A stretch of DNA of 64,000 nt from an uncultured Aquimarina sp. (GCA_947503835.1 CANNFM010000009.1:160626-224625), one strand, 5' to 3'; shown: positions 46,666-56,537, counted from the first letter of the stretch. Notes: a model not told the origin generated them from the letters alone. Numbers and translations are program-made.

Positions 46666-47448
46666 CTATACCGATTTATTAATAAATGCAATTGACTCTT
46701 TATTAAAAATCCCGGGTTGTTCTAAGTTAACCACATGACCAGAGTTTTTTATAATAAAAAGTTTAGAAAAATGATGTGCGGCAACAACTTTTTCGACCGA
46801 AGGTAAAAAAAGGTAATCTTCTTCACCCATAACATATAACGTAGGGATTCTAATATCTGTTGCTCTAAAAAATCGTAATAAAGGATTGATTTCTGAGGTA
46901 AGTCTAAACCACCTAACAAACTCTTTTTGATATAATTTTTTTGCTTCATTAACAAAAAGTAACCTCGATTGTTTATGGTTCTTTTTAGGCATAATTATAA
47001 ATGCAAAAAGCCTATACAAGAACATGTATGGTATCACTGATTTAAATATAACTCCTAATCGGATTAACACCTGAGATCTGAAATTCAATTTCATAATTGC
47101 CCCTCCCATAATCATACTTCGTACACGATCTGGGTATTTTTCTGCTAGATTTCTAATCAGAATAGTGCCCAGTGATATACCTACAAAATGAGATTTTCTA
47201 ATATTTTCTTTATCAATAACTTCAACAATATCTTCGGTAATAGAATCAAAAGTATATTTAGAATCAAAAGCATCTTTTAATGTAGGTTTAGAATTACCGT
47301 GCCCTCTAAGATCTAACAAGAGTACATTAAAATGTTTTTTGAATTCCCGAACTTGTTTAAACCAAATTGAAGAACTACCTCCTGCTCCATGAACAAAAGT
47401 TACCCATTCTTTACTTTTAGGGTGATTGTATACCGAATAATTGAGCAA
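46666..47448 (-). CDS. alpha/beta-fold hydrolase
   Basis: A 260-residue cytoplasmic hydrolase: oxyanion-hole 'VTFVHGAGGSSSIW', 'LLLDLRGHGNSKP', nucleophile elbow 'FVGISLGTILIRNLA' (Ser ~95), acid 'YVMGEEDYLF' and His in 'IKNSGHVVNLEQP'. The complete triad is present. It belongs to the large esterase/epoxide-hydrolase-like group; substrate unknown. Confidence 0.9.
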   Translation of the reverse strand: MLNYSVYNHPKSKEWVTFVHGAGGSSSIWFKQVREFKKHFNVLLLDLRGHGNSKPTLKDAFDSKYTFDSITEDIVEVIDKENIRKSHFVGISLGTILIRNLAEKYPDRVRSMIMGGAIMKLNFRSQVLIRLGVIFKSVIPYMFLYRLFAFIIMPKKNHKQSRLLFVNEAKKLYQKEFVRWFRLTSEINPLLRFFRATDIRIPTLYVMGEEDYLFLPSVEKVVAAHHFSKLFIIKNSGHVVNLEQPGIFNKESIAFINKSV

Positions 47449-47561
47449 TATAAGTTGTTTAATGCATCAAAAATATAAACTTATTTCATATAAAAGCTAT
47501 GCTTAATAGTATTTAAGGAAATGTTTATCAGTCAAGCAAAAAATATACTAAAATTATATCT

Positions 47562-48344
47562 TTAATGTAGCGTCTTGAAATAAGAAAAAGCACTTGCCAT
47601 ACGAGATCCATACCACGAGAAATACTCGCCGTCTACTAACATAATTTTTACCTTACTGTTAATTTTCTTTATTTCTGAAATATGTTGTTCTGAAAAAGGA
47701 TAAGGTTCTGATGATAAAAGGATCAAATCCTGTTCTGTAAACGATTCTATATCTTCTTTAGAAACCTCTGGGTAACGGTTTAAATACCCGAAAACATTCT
47801 CAAAATTGTTTATTTGTAATAAATGATCTATAAATGTAGTATTGCCAACCGCTATCCAAGGGTTTTTCCAAATAAAATAAGCTACTTTCTTTTTTGGAAT
47901 TTTTACCATAAACTCTAAAAAAGACGTATGCTCTGACTCTATTGTTAGGATAAGTTCGTTTGCTATACTTTCTTTTTTAAAAATTTGACCATATTGTCGG
48001 ATCATACTTAATGCATCTTTAATCGAAAAAATATCAGAAACATGAACAACATACTCTTTTCCTAATGCCTCTACAATCTCTTTTGTGTTTTCTTCTTTAT
48101 TGCATAAAATAATATCGGGGTTTAGCTTTCTAATTTTTTTGTAATTAACTTTTTTAGTCCCGCCAACGATAGTCTTTTCTTTTCTTATTTGATCAGGATG
48201 TACACAAAATTTTGTTACACCAACCATACGATCTTTTAACCCTAACTCGATTAATAACTCTGTTTGTGAAGGAACTAATGAAATAATACGCCTTGGAGAA
48301 TCGGGAATATGTATTTTTCTATCTAATTGATCAGTGTACATCAT
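47562..48344 (-). CDS. BtuF-like helical-backbone metal receptor
   Basis: The 260-residue protein begins at an ATG pair (48344/48341, MMYTDQLDRKIHIPDSPRRI) where homologues start; a longer frame begins at 48380. It has 'RIISLVPSQTELLIELGL', 'VGGTKKVNYKKIRKLNPDIILCN' type class III binding-protein features that bind corrinoids or heme/iron. Notably it has no signal peptide, so it may be cytoplasmic or need another route. No permease or ATPase gene is next to it. Confidence 0.8.
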   Translation of the reverse strand: MMYTDQLDRKIHIPDSPRRIISLVPSQTELLIELGLKDRMVGVTKFCVHPDQIRKEKTIVGGTKKVNYKKIRKLNPDIILCNKEENTKEIVEALGKEYVVHVSDIFSIKDALSMIRQYGQIFKKESIANELILTIESEHTSFLEFMVKIPKKKVAYFIWKNPWIAVGNTTFIDHLLQINNFENVFGYLNRYPEVSKEDIESFTEQDLILLSSEPYPFSEQHISEIKKINSKVKIMLVDGEYFSWYGSRMASAFSYFKTLH

Positions 48345-48483
48345 ATATTCAAATTTATTGCAATTGAATAAGTTTAACAAATCTTAAAAAGTTCATAAAT
48401 ACTTAATAACTAAATACTTAAAAGTAGGAGTTTCCATAAAAAAACCTTATATTAGGATTAATTATTAACTAAAATACGGGGCT

Positions 48484-48600
48484 ATGGATTCAGTTTTACT
48501 AAAGGTTATCATTTATGGTATCATGGCATTTTTTATAGTGTTCATCATGTATGGACTTTATGGATATGCAAGGCAAGTATTTAACGCCAATAGACGTTAA
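48484..48600 (+). CDS. 38-residue single-helix membrane protein
   Basis: MDSVLLKVIIYGIMAFFIVF then IMYGLYGYARQVFNANRR: one transmembrane helix (~5-27) and a basic C-terminus. An ATG after the purine-rich 'aatacggggctatgg', separate intergenic position and a strong terminator 15 bases after its stop support expression. Function unknown. Confidence 0.5.
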   Translation: MDSVLLKVIIYGIMAFFIVFIMYGLYGYARQVFNANRR

Positions 48601-48614
48601 TTTTATTCTTTGTG

Positions 48615-48657
48615 AGGAATGAGAATCTTTTATAAGGGTGATTCTCATTCCTTTTAT
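48615..48657. terminator. terminator between the small membrane protein gene and pyrF
   Basis: AGGAATGAGAATC / GATTCTCATTCCT with a 12-base loop and T-runs, mainly for the plus strand; the minus-strand pyrF gene ends right beside it. Confidence 0.8.
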
Positions 48658-48660
48658 TTT

Positions 48661-49473
48661 TTACCCTAAAATTTTACTCATTTCCTTTTGAAGCTCTAAA
48701 GCCTTCTCTGCTGCAGCTTCTGCAAAATCACTAGAATTCGAAGCATAAATAATTCCTCTTGAAGAATTTATTAATAATCCCACTTGATCATTAAGCCCAT
48801 ATTTACAAACTTCTTCTAAACTTCCTCCTTGTGCTCCTACACCAGGAACTAACAAAAAACTATTGGGTACTATTCTTCGAATATCGGATAAATATTCAGC
48901 TTTTGTAGCCCCTACTACGTACATTAAATTTTCTGAATTCTTATACGATTTAGAAACCTCTATAACCTGTTTATATAATTCTTCTCCTTCAACTTCTTTA
49001 GTCTGAAAATCAAAAGCACCTTGATTAGAGGTAAGAGCCAGAAGGATAGTATATTTATTCTTAAAAGCCAAAAAAGGTTCTACCGAGTCTTTTCCCATAT
49101 AAGGCGCTACAGTAACCGAATCGAATTCTAAATCATCAAAGAATGCTTGTGCATACATGGTACTTGTATTACCAATATCGCCTCTTTTTGCATCAGCAAT
49201 GGTAAACACTTCGGGATAATTAGTGTTTAAGTATTGGATAGTTTTCTCTAAAGATTTCCATCCCTTTATCCCATATGCTTCATAAAATGCAGTATTGGGT
49301 TTGTAAGCTACTGCTAAATGATGTGTCGCATCAATAATCGCTTTATTAAATTCAAAAATAGGATCTTCTGTTTCTAATACATGCTTTGGAATTTTATTAA
49401 GATCTACATCTAAACCTATACATAAAAACGATTTCTTTTTATGTATTTGCTCAACCAATTCCTGGATAGTCAT
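48661..49473 (-). CDS. pyrF: orotidine-5'-phosphate decarboxylase
   Basis: The 270-residue protein decarboxylates OMP to UMP, the last step of UMP synthesis. Catalytic '[15 protein letters not shown]' (DxKxxD, ~100) and phosphate-binding '[13 protein letters not shown]' identify the type 2 (PyrF, long) family, as does '[14 protein letters not shown]'. It follows the dehydrogenase-like gene by 23 bases on the same strand. Confidence 0.95.
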   Translation of the reverse strand: MTIQELVEQIHKKKSFLCIGLDVDLNKIPKHVLETEDPIFEFNKAIIDATHHLAVAYKPNTAFYEAYGIKGWKSLEKTIQYLNTNYPEVFTIADAKRGDIGNTSTMYAQAFFDDLEFDSVTVAPYMGKDSVEPFLAFKNKYTILLALTSNQGAFDFQTKEVEGEELYKQVIEVSKSYKNSENLMYVVGATKAEYLSDIRRIVPNSFLLVPGVGAQGGSLEEVCKYGLNDQVGLLINSSRGIIYASNSSDFAEAAAEKALELQKEMSKILG

Positions 49474-49496
49474 ATGCTGTTATTTTTTAATATATA

Positions 49497-50705
49497 TTAC
49501 TCCTTACCGTCTACATAATCCTGAAGATAACTAAATCTTTTGGTTAGTTTACCTCCTTTAGTCATCCTTGCTCTTTCTAAAACTCCATCCTTATCGTTGT
49601 TAAAAAATGCCGGAATAACGTACTCTAAAAACATTTCTCCAAATCCTTCACTTGCATCTTTTGGCAGCTCACAAGGTAGATTATCTACAGCCATCACTAC
49701 AATAGCTTTTGGATCTTTATAATCAATTTCCGTTTCTGTTTCGGGGTTATACCCATAAATTGGGTCAGTGATCGTAGATGCTCTTAATGTACTCGCAACA
49801 GGACCATCAATATCGCAAGATACATCGGCAACCAATTTTATATTAAAATCCACAGATTTTGCATCTTCTCTGGTAAAAAGAAATGGAGCTCCATCTCCAA
49901 AAAAATGCCCGGCGATATACATATCACTCATTTTTGCAAATCGCATAAAATCACTTTCATACTCTTGTGGATTTTTATAAAAATCGTTCTTATCCTTTAC
50001 AAGACCATCTTTACGCTTATTATAATCTAATACATCAATTTGCACATACACTGCATGATTGAAAGTTTTGCTCAAATAATCTTCAACAGATACTTCATGG
50101 ATATTCATAGCATCTAGAATTTCTTTGGCTCCGCCTCCAACTTTACCTTTTCCGGTAAGTACAATTTTAATATTGGGTAGTTCAATTTTGGACAACTCTA
50201 ATTCTAATGCCTTTTGATCTGCCAATGTTTCTGCTTTTGGCAATAAAAATGTATCATTTTTAAGTCCCCATGCTCTAAACCCGTTGTAGGCCCCAACAAT
50301 ACCAGCATATCGACCAAAACCAATTAATCTAAATCCTTTTTCGTTTACAATGACTTCATGATCGTATAATTCGATATTCTTATCAAGAATTGCTCGTAAT
50401 AAATCTTTATTATAGGGTTGTTTTTTTATCGTATGCGAAAAGAAAAAATATTTTTTACCCGGCACCAAATCACTAATTGGCACTTCTTTTACCCCAAGCT
50501 TTACATCACAATCAGACAGGTTATCTGAAACCGTGAATCCAGCTTCTTTATATGCAGCATCTTTAAATATGCGTATATCAGAACTTTCAACAGTAAAATA
50601 AGCTTCAGGAAATTTAGATTTTACTTTTTTTAGACCCTCTGGGGAGAAAACAACGCGACGATCTGGCGGATTTTTGCGTTCTTTAATGACACCGAATTTG
50701 ATCAT
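49497..50705 (-). CDS. AlaDH/PNT-like NAD(P)-dependent oxidoreductase (lysine-synthesis/saccharopine-type)
   Basis: The ATG at 50705 (MIKFGVIKERKNPPDRRVVF) starts the family; an upstream ATG at 50777 belongs to the ssrA promoter region. The 402-residue protein has the alanine dehydrogenase/pyridine-nucleotide transhydrogenase N-terminal fold ('VKEVPISDLVPGKKYFFFSH') and a nucleotide loop 'VLTGKGKVGGGAKEIL'. The substrate may be saccharopine or a related amino acid; this is not resolved by sequence alone. Confidence 0.75.
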   Translation of the reverse strand: MIKFGVIKERKNPPDRRVVFSPEGLKKVKSKFPEAYFTVESSDIRIFKDAAYKEAGFTVSDNLSDCDVKLGVKEVPISDLVPGKKYFFFSHTIKKQPYNKDLLRAILDKNIELYDHEVIVNEKGFRLIGFGRYAGIVGAYNGFRAWGLKNDTFLLPKAETLADQKALELELSKIELPNIKIVLTGKGKVGGGAKEILDAMNIHEVSVEDYLSKTFNHAVYVQIDVLDYNKRKDGLVKDKNDFYKNPQEYESDFMRFAKMSDMYIAGHFFGDGAPFLFTREDAKSVDFNIKLVADVSCDIDGPVASTLRASTITDPIYGYNPETETEIDYKDPKAIVVMAVDNLPCELPKDASEGFGEMFLEYVIPAFFNNDKDGVLERARMTKGGKLTKRFSYLQDYVDGKE

Positions 50706-50765
50706 ATGATTTTGGTATGTATTTTGTTGATTTAAAATTGCGGCTAAAGGTATGACAATTATACT

Positions 50766-50773
50766 TATCTTTG
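50766..50773 (+). promoter_or_regulatory. -7 box (TATCTTTG) for ssrA
   Basis: Exact TAnnTTTG match about 43 bases before the mature tmRNA 5' end; the precursor would be trimmed by RNase P. Confidence 0.5.
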
Positions 50774-50815
50774 CCAACCATTTTTGATGTTAAAAGGCAT
50801 CAAACTATGAATTTT

Positions 50816-51209
50816 GGGGTCGACTGGTTTTGACAGCGAGATTAATAGGATGGTAAGCACGTCGAGCTATGAAGTTAATGCTCGTAAATATCTATTTCAC
50901 TTTTTTAAACGGCGAGAATAACTACGCCCTAGCTGCATAATCTGAATCAAGTAGGATAATGCCTCGGCCCGTTAGACGGGCAAGCAGGATACTCTTCAAA
51001 AGCCTTGGTTTATGGCGTTTGGTTTTGAGTATCGTAAAAGTAAACCTAGAGATTATAGGATCTTGATATAATTTCGAAACTTAATTGAGAATAAGCGATA
51101 GGTTGGCGGTTTTTGGTCTTTCTTATCGACGAAAATTAAACAAAAACTAAGCGTGTAGAAAGCTATTGTATTACTTGTTTGGACGAGGGTTCGAATCCCT
51201 CCGACTCCA
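50816..51209 (+). ncRNA. ssrA: transfer-messenger RNA
   Basis: The 394-base RNA rescues stalled ribosomes. The 5' GGGGTCG pairs with CGACTCC at 51202-51208 as the acceptor stem (one G-U pair), and 'GGTTCGAATCC' forms the T arm. The tag frame at 50911-50940 reads GENNYALAA then TAA, the flavobacterial degradation tag. CCA is not fully encoded after the discriminator A. The 3' end is the integration site of the adjacent island and is reconstituted by it. Confidence 0.97.
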
Positions 51210-51210
51210 C
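51198..51210. repeat. attL core in the 3' end of ssrA (13-bp direct repeat)
   Basis: CCTCCGACTCCAC, part of the tmRNA T arm and acceptor stem. The same 13 bases occur at 63710-63722 beside the integrase gene. Confidence 0.85.
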
Positions 51211-51213
51211 TTT

Positions 51214-51256
51214 AAAAATCCGTAATTACTTTATTAACAAAGTTTTACGGATTTTT
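51214..51256 (+). terminator. island-supplied terminator for ssrA
   Basis: AAAAATCCGTAA / TTACGGATTTTT with an inner ACTT/AAGT pairing, only 5 bases after the tmRNA 3' end. It belongs to the island because it is right of the attL core; the original ssrA terminator would be the hairpin at 63754-63791. Confidence 0.75.
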
Positions 51257-51408
51257 ACGTTTCAAATTTGTACGATTAATGTACAGCAATATTTATTTCT
51301 ACTTCCAAAATTCGGAATTATTACACTAAATAAATCTAGCAAAAACAATCAATTAATTTTTATTAACGAATTTGATTATATATTTTTAAGGAAATTACCC
51401 CGCCTAAC

Positions 51409-51448
51409 AAAAATAGCTTTCCACTCCATTCTTAAGCTATTTTTTTTG
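51409..51448 (+). terminator. terminator-like hairpin just upstream of the GajA-like gene
   Basis: AAAAATAGCTT / AAGCTATTTTT (11 bp) followed by T8. It insulates the defence operon from ssrA transcription. Only 28 bases separate it from the GajA-like ATG, so a promoter must lie in or just after it; I see no exact TAnnTTTG box there (TATTTTG at 51462-51468 is close). Confidence 0.65.
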
Positions 51449-51476
51449 TGAAATAACAATATTTTGACAAAAGCCT

Positions 51477-53318
51477 ATGTATATCAACAATTTAAAACTA
51501 TGGAATTATAGAAAGTATGGTAATAATGAAGCGTTTGATTTACGAAAACCAAGTTTAAACTTAGACTTTACAAATGGTATAAATGTTTTAATAGGAGAGA
51601 ATGATTCTGGCAAGACCGCTATAATTGACTCAATTAAGACTGTTTTAAAAACACATAGTTACGAATGGATAAAGATAGAGGAGGAAGATTTTTTCAATGG
51701 AACAAATAGATTCAGAATAGAAATTCTCTTTGATGATTTGACCAATGATGAGGCTAAAAATTTCACCGAATGGCTAGGATGGACTGGGTCAGGGAAAAAA
51801 GCAAAACCATACCTGAAATTGATATATGATGTAACTAAGCAAAATGGAAGAATTTTATATACAGATGTTAAAGCAGGAGCAGACAATGAAGGTTATCAAC
51901 TTACCGCAGAAGCACGTGAATATTTAAAATCAACATATTTAAAACCTTTAAGAGATGCTAAGAACGAATTAATACCAAAGAAAAATTCTCGGCTTTCTCA
52001 AATATTCCAAGAACACAAAGCTTTTCAAGGCAATGAAAATGATCATCATTTAATTAACATTTTTCAAAATTTTAATAACGCCATTAAAGAATATTTTGAA
52101 GGTAATGATGGAAATGGCAACATATTAGCTACAGACCAGAATGGCAAAAACCTTAAAGACGAAATTGACAATTATTTAAAGTCATTTTATGATGTCACAA
52201 AGGAAACCGAAATAGGAGTTGTTGAGGCTCGTCTTAGACAAATACTAGAAAAACTTGAATTACTTGTTAAAGATGAAGTAAATATTGGACTTGGAACACT
52301 AAACAGACTTTTTATGGCTTCTGAATTACTACATCTTAACAAATCAGAATGGTCAGGGATTAGATTAGGATTAATTGAGGAATTAGAGGCTCATTTACAC
52401 CCTCAAGCTCAAATGAAGGTAATTGAGTCACTCCAAAAACAAAATAAGGTGCAGCTTATCTTAACAACTCATAGTCCTAATCTAGCTTCAAAAGTAAAAT
52501 TGGAAGATATTATTCTTTGTTCTAAAAACAATGCTTTCCCTATGGGAGAGAACTACACAAGTTTAGATGGTGATGATTATAAATTTCTTGAGAGATTCTT
52601 GGACGTGACCAAAGCAAATTTATTTTTTGCTAGAGGATTAATAATAGTTGAAGGTTGGTCAGAAGAAATATTAATTCCCGTCTTGGCAAAAAAAATGAAA
52701 TCATTAGGTATAATAGAAGAAGACCTCACAGAAGCTGGAGTTTCAATTGTAAATGTCGGAAGTACCGCATTATTGAGATATTCAAAGATTTTTGAAAGAC
52801 GAGAAGAACCGTATATTGAAATTCCAGTTGCTATAATTACTGATTTGGACGTAAGACATTATGCAAAAGAACCTTCAGTTGATGATGATGGAAATATTCA
52901 AAAAAATGCCAATGGTAAAATAATTTACGATTACAATAAAACAGATGAAGATGTTATCACTCCATTAGAGGAAGAAAGAAAAAACGAACTACAAACTAGC
53001 TACAATAATCAAAACATAAAGGCTTTTATTTCTGGAAATTGGACTCTAGAATACAATCTTTATAAATCAGATGGGTTAAACGATTTATTTGTCGAGACAT
53101 TGGAATCGATACATTCAGGAACAGACTGGGTTACTGATCCTGAAAAAGAATTGGCAAAAAAATTAATCAATAAAAGCCTTAAAAAAACCGAAATCGCTTA
53201 TCAAATAGCCCAAAAAATTGAAGATGATGTCAATTCAGATACACCTCAAATTAATTTTAACAATACAGATACCATAAAAAAACTTCTAGAAGCAATTGAG
53301 TATGCCTGCAATAATTGA
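51477..53318 (+). CDS. gajA: OLD-family ATP-dependent endonuclease, GajA-like (Gabija)
   Basis: A 613-residue protein: ABC-type ATPase with Walker A GENDSGKT (40-47), a signature-like 'GLGTLNRLFMASELLHL' (271-287), Walker B 'LGLIEELEAHLHP' (297-309) and switch 'LTTHSPNLAS' (329-338), then a TOPRIM domain with E392 in 'LIIVEGWSEE' and D456/D458 in 'IITDLDVR'. Class 2 OLD nucleases beside a UvrD-type helicase are what defines Gabija, which nicks invading DNA. Its stop overlaps the helicase start by 17 bases. Confidence 0.88.
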   Translation: MYINNLKLWNYRKYGNNEAFDLRKPSLNLDFTNGINVLIGENDSGKTAIIDSIKTVLKTHSYEWIKIEEEDFFNGTNRFRIEILFDDLTNDEAKNFTEWLGWTGSGKKAKPYLKLIYDVTKQNGRILYTDVKAGADNEGYQLTAEAREYLKSTYLKPLRDAKNELIPKKNSRLSQIFQEHKAFQGNENDHHLINIFQNFNNAIKEYFEGNDGNGNILATDQNGKNLKDEIDNYLKSFYDVTKETEIGVVEARLRQILEKLELLVKDEVNIGLGTLNRLFMASELLHLNKSEWSGIRLGLIEELEAHLHPQAQMKVIESLQKQNKVQLILTTHSPNLASKVKLEDIILCSKNNAFPMGENYTSLDGDDYKFLERFLDVTKANLFFARGLIIVEGWSEEILIPVLAKKMKSLGIIEEDLTEAGVSIVNVGSTALLRYSKIFERREEPYIEIPVAIITDLDVRHYAKEPSVDDDGNIQKNANGKIIYDYNKTDEDVITPLEEERKNELQTSYNNQNIKAFISGNWTLEYNLYKSDGLNDLFVETLESIHSGTDWVTDPEKELAKKLINKSLKKTEIAYQIAQKIEDDVNSDTPQINFNNTDTIKKLLEAIEYACNN

Positions 53319-55260
53319 TATTACTGATGAAGACATTGAATATTCGGAGAATATTCTTTTGAATGAAGGTCATTTCGACGAAGAAAGAAGGGCATTTATA
53401 AAAAATATTGATACCCTTGATTTACAGGCTGTACCCGGAAGTGGAAAAACAACTGTTTTACTGGCAAAACTGCTCATTATAGAAAGATACCTACCACTAG
53501 AAAAGAATAGAGGAATTTTAGTTTTATCCCATACCAACGTAGCAATTGATGAAATAATTGAAAGAATAGGAAGGTATTGTCCAAAACTATTTTCTTACCC
53601 AAACTTTGTAGGCACAATTCAAAGCTTTGTTGACCAATTTTTAGCCATCCCATATTATAATACTATCGCAAAAAGAAAACCTTATCGTATTGATAATGAA
53701 ATTTATGATGAACAAATCGAAAAATATTCTCTGCCTTACGGAGCGAATCTTTGGGTAAATCAAAAACACGACCCTATAAAGTTCTTAAAGAGTTTAAGGT
53801 TAGACGAGAATTATCTTTTGACCTCTGGAGTTAATAAAAATGCTAAAGATTTCGAATTAAAGAATCCAAACACAAATACTTATAAAGCTCTAGTTAGAAT
53901 GAAAAAAAGAATTCTAACTAATGGGTATTTACATTTTGATGATGCTTATTTGTTAGCGGTAAAAGCTCTTAATGATTACAGCAAATTAAAGTTGATTTTG
54001 CAAGAAAGATTTAAGTATGTTTTTGTCGATGAAATGCAAGATATGGACAATCATCAATATGAATTACTTGAAAGAGTTTTTTTCGATGACGGTAATAGCA
54101 AATCAATTTACCAAAGAATAGGAGACAAAAATCAAGCTATTTTTAATGGAGAAGTTTCATTAGAAGATATTTGGGAAGATAGAGCAGTTGTTTTAAAGTT
54201 AAAAGGAAGTCACAGACTTACTAGTATAAATGCAGAATTGGTTAACTGCTTAATTCTACAAAGAGATCAAAACTACGAAGTTATTGGATTAAATTCAGGG
54301 ATTATCAAACCCCATATTTTAGTTTATACAGATAATAGTATAAAGAATATAATACCTACATATTCTCGAATAATTCAAGAATTTATTGATTCAAACACTA
54401 TCGAGAATAATAATAACAATAGTTATAATGTTATCGGATGGATAAAAGAACACTTAGAAGATAATAAGATTAGTATAAAAGATTATTGTGACGAATTTGA
54501 AGCAGAAAGATCCGTTAAAAGAATTGATTACCAAAACTTAGACACTTACCTAAAATTGTGCGACAAATCCAAAGAAACATTAGAACCATACAGAAAGAAT
54601 ATTTTAAACGCCTTGGTCAGAATTCTTAGATATGAAGAGGTTATTAACTTAACAAATGGCAGACCTTTTACCAAGAAAAATTTAATGAACTATTTGAAAA
54701 AGGATTTCTTTAATGAATATGAATTATTAAAACTTCATTTATATAATTGGTCTATTAAATTGGTAAAGGGTAATTTTGATAATGTTTACCAAGAGCTTAA
54801 AGACTACATCCCTAACTTCCTAAATATCTTCGAAAAAACCATAAACAATTCAAGCGATTTTATAAATAATCCAAGCGATACAACCCCAATTGTTTTAGAT
54901 GGTACAAATCAATCTAAAAATATTGTAAATCATCATGGATTTGATATTAGTGTAGGGACAATTCACTCAGCTAAAGGACAAACACATACCTGCACTTTAT
55001 ATTTAGAAACTTTTCATAAAAATGGCGGTGGTGGAAATTATGAGTGGCAGAGACTTTCAAATCAGTTAAAATATACACCCTATGTAAACAGCACAACAAA
55101 GATTGTTAAACAAACACTAAAGATGGCTTATGTTGGTTTATCTAGACCTACAGATTTATTATGTATAGCAATTCATCAAGATAGGTTTAATGTTAATTTG
55201 AGTGATATAGACACCGATAAATGGGAAGTTTTGAATGTTAATTTATCAAGTGCAACATAA
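53302..55260 (+). CDS. gajB: UvrD/Rep-type SF1A helicase, GajB-like (Gabija)
   Basis: ATG at 53302 (MPAIIDITDED) is preferred over a TTG two codons upstream. The 652-residue protein has Walker A 'LQAVPGSGKTTVL', motif II 'YVFVDEMQDMD' (DExQD), 'RIGDKNQAIF', 'SHRLT', motif V 'SVGTIHSAKGQTH' and motif VI 'MAYVGLSRPTDLL'. It is larger than the ~490-residue Gabija reference helicase. It overlaps gajA and ends in TAATG with the Shedu-like gene, so all three are translationally coupled. Confidence 0.87.
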   Translation: MPAIIDITDEDIEYSENILLNEGHFDEERRAFIKNIDTLDLQAVPGSGKTTVLLAKLLIIERYLPLEKNRGILVLSHTNVAIDEIIERIGRYCPKLFSYPNFVGTIQSFVDQFLAIPYYNTIAKRKPYRIDNEIYDEQIEKYSLPYGANLWVNQKHDPIKFLKSLRLDENYLLTSGVNKNAKDFELKNPNTNTYKALVRMKKRILTNGYLHFDDAYLLAVKALNDYSKLKLILQERFKYVFVDEMQDMDNHQYELLERVFFDDGNSKSIYQRIGDKNQAIFNGEVSLEDIWEDRAVVLKLKGSHRLTSINAELVNCLILQRDQNYEVIGLNSGIIKPHILVYTDNSIKNIIPTYSRIIQEFIDSNTIENNNNNSYNVIGWIKEHLEDNKISIKDYCDEFEAERSVKRIDYQNLDTYLKLCDKSKETLEPYRKNILNALVRILRYEEVINLTNGRPFTKKNLMNYLKKDFFNEYELLKLHLYNWSIKLVKGNFDNVYQELKDYIPNFLNIFEKTINNSSDFINNPSDTTPIVLDGTNQSKNIVNHHGFDISVGTIHSAKGQTHTCTLYLETFHKNGGGGNYEWQRLSNQLKYTPYVNSTTKIVKQTLKMAYVGLSRPTDLLCIAIHQDRFNVNLSDIDTDKWEVLNVNLSSAT

Positions 55261-56489
55261 TGATAGAATTTGAAAAAAAGAAAAAACTGATTGTTTTTGT
55301 TTATGATACCGATAGAACCGATGATGATTGGGTTAGAAATAGATTAAGAGAAGATAGTGAAGTGTCTTTTAAAGGTGTTTTTCATTTTAGTGTCAAAGAA
55401 CTACACGAAGAAGTTTTAAGTGAAGAAAAGTCGGAAGTTCCTAAAAATTTATTCTCTTTCGATTTTAAACCAATTAGGTTTAAGTTTGCAAGAAAAAAAG
55501 AGCAATACTATAAAGTTATTAGAGGTATTTTAATTAAAAAAATAGATGTTTATTTTCATGAAGATATCGATTTATCAATAGACTTTTTTCATGCCGAAAG
55601 AAACATTTCAATTTTTAGTCAAATATCTAGCTTAGTCAATGAAGACATTTATATTGGAGGGAACAATGAAAATGCAATTCCCGCTGAAGTTTTTTATGGA
55701 CTTATTAAAGAATTTCCTAATTCGTATGAAAAAAGGCTTTATGCAGAAGCTAGGATAGTTTCAATTATTAATGAGTATTTTAAAAATCCTAAAAAAGCTC
55801 AGATTAAATTCAATAATTATCTAAATAAAAAGACTACTCAAAAAGGGGAAAATCTTTTAAAGACGTTCAAAGATTTAGAATTGTTGAAATACAATAAAAT
55901 TTATGATAAACTTAAACTAATGCTTGAAAATGAGTTTTCATATTCTGAAAATCATTGGCAAAATGAAATACTTCAAATAGTCCAATTATTATATCCTAAA
56001 TATTTTTTTGTGTTTAAAGAAGCTCCAATAAAAGCAGTTTATAACAAATATGGGGATATAAAAAATAGATTTATAGACATTCTGTTAATAGACTCTAATG
56101 GACATATAGATGTTATAGAAATTAAAAAACCTTTCGAATCTTCTTTAATGTCTAAGAGAGAATATAGAAATAATTATATCCCTTTAAGAGAATTATCAGG
56201 AACTGTAATGCAAATAGAAAAATACATCTATTACCTGAATCGATGGGGGTATAAAGGCGAAGAGTTTTTGACTAATAAATATAGAGATGAATTACCTGCT
56301 GATTTTGATATTAAAATAATTAATCCAAAAGGGTTTATTATTATGGGAAGAGAAAAGAATTTGAGTAACGATCAAAAACAAGACTTTGAAGTAGTGAAAA
56401 GAAAGTATAAAAATGTAATTGACATTATTAGTTATGATGATCTATTAGAGAGGTTAAAAATTACTATTGAACAGATAAAAAAAATATAA
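55260..56489 (+). CDS. sduA: Shedu-like DUF4263 nuclease
   Basis: A 409-residue protein with a variable N-terminal domain (1-215) and a C-terminal PD-(D/E)xK nuclease: E236 ('NHWQNEILQIVQLLYPKYF'), D273 ('RFIDILLID'), E287-x-K289 ('IDVIEIKKP') and Q318 in 'LSGTVMQIEKYIYYL', a pattern characteristic of the SduA/Shedu family. The gene starts inside the stop codon of the helicase gene (TAATG). Shedu is normally a single-gene system, so its coupling to GajAB is notable. Confidence 0.8.
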   Translation: MIEFEKKKKLIVFVYDTDRTDDDWVRNRLREDSEVSFKGVFHFSVKELHEEVLSEEKSEVPKNLFSFDFKPIRFKFARKKEQYYKVIRGILIKKIDVYFHEDIDLSIDFFHAERNISIFSQISSLVNEDIYIGGNNENAIPAEVFYGLIKEFPNSYEKRLYAEARIVSIINEYFKNPKKAQIKFNNYLNKKTTQKGENLLKTFKDLELLKYNKIYDKLKLMLENEFSYSENHWQNEILQIVQLLYPKYFFVFKEAPIKAVYNKYGDIKNRFIDILLIDSNGHIDVIEIKKPFESSLMSKREYRNNYIPLRELSGTVMQIEKYIYYLNRWGYKGEEFLTNKYRDELPADFDIKIINPKGFIIMGREKNLSNDQKQDFEVVKRKYKNVIDIISYDDLLERLKITIEQIKKI

Positions 56490-56537
56490 TATAAACTCCC
56501 TGCATAAATATGTTTTCTTAAAACCACCTTCTCCAAA

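Noticed and set aside
51179..51451. 90-codon frame overlapping the ssrA 3' end
   Set aside because: It crosses the tmRNA, the att site and two terminators, and its translation has no domain; it is a by-product of the integration junction.
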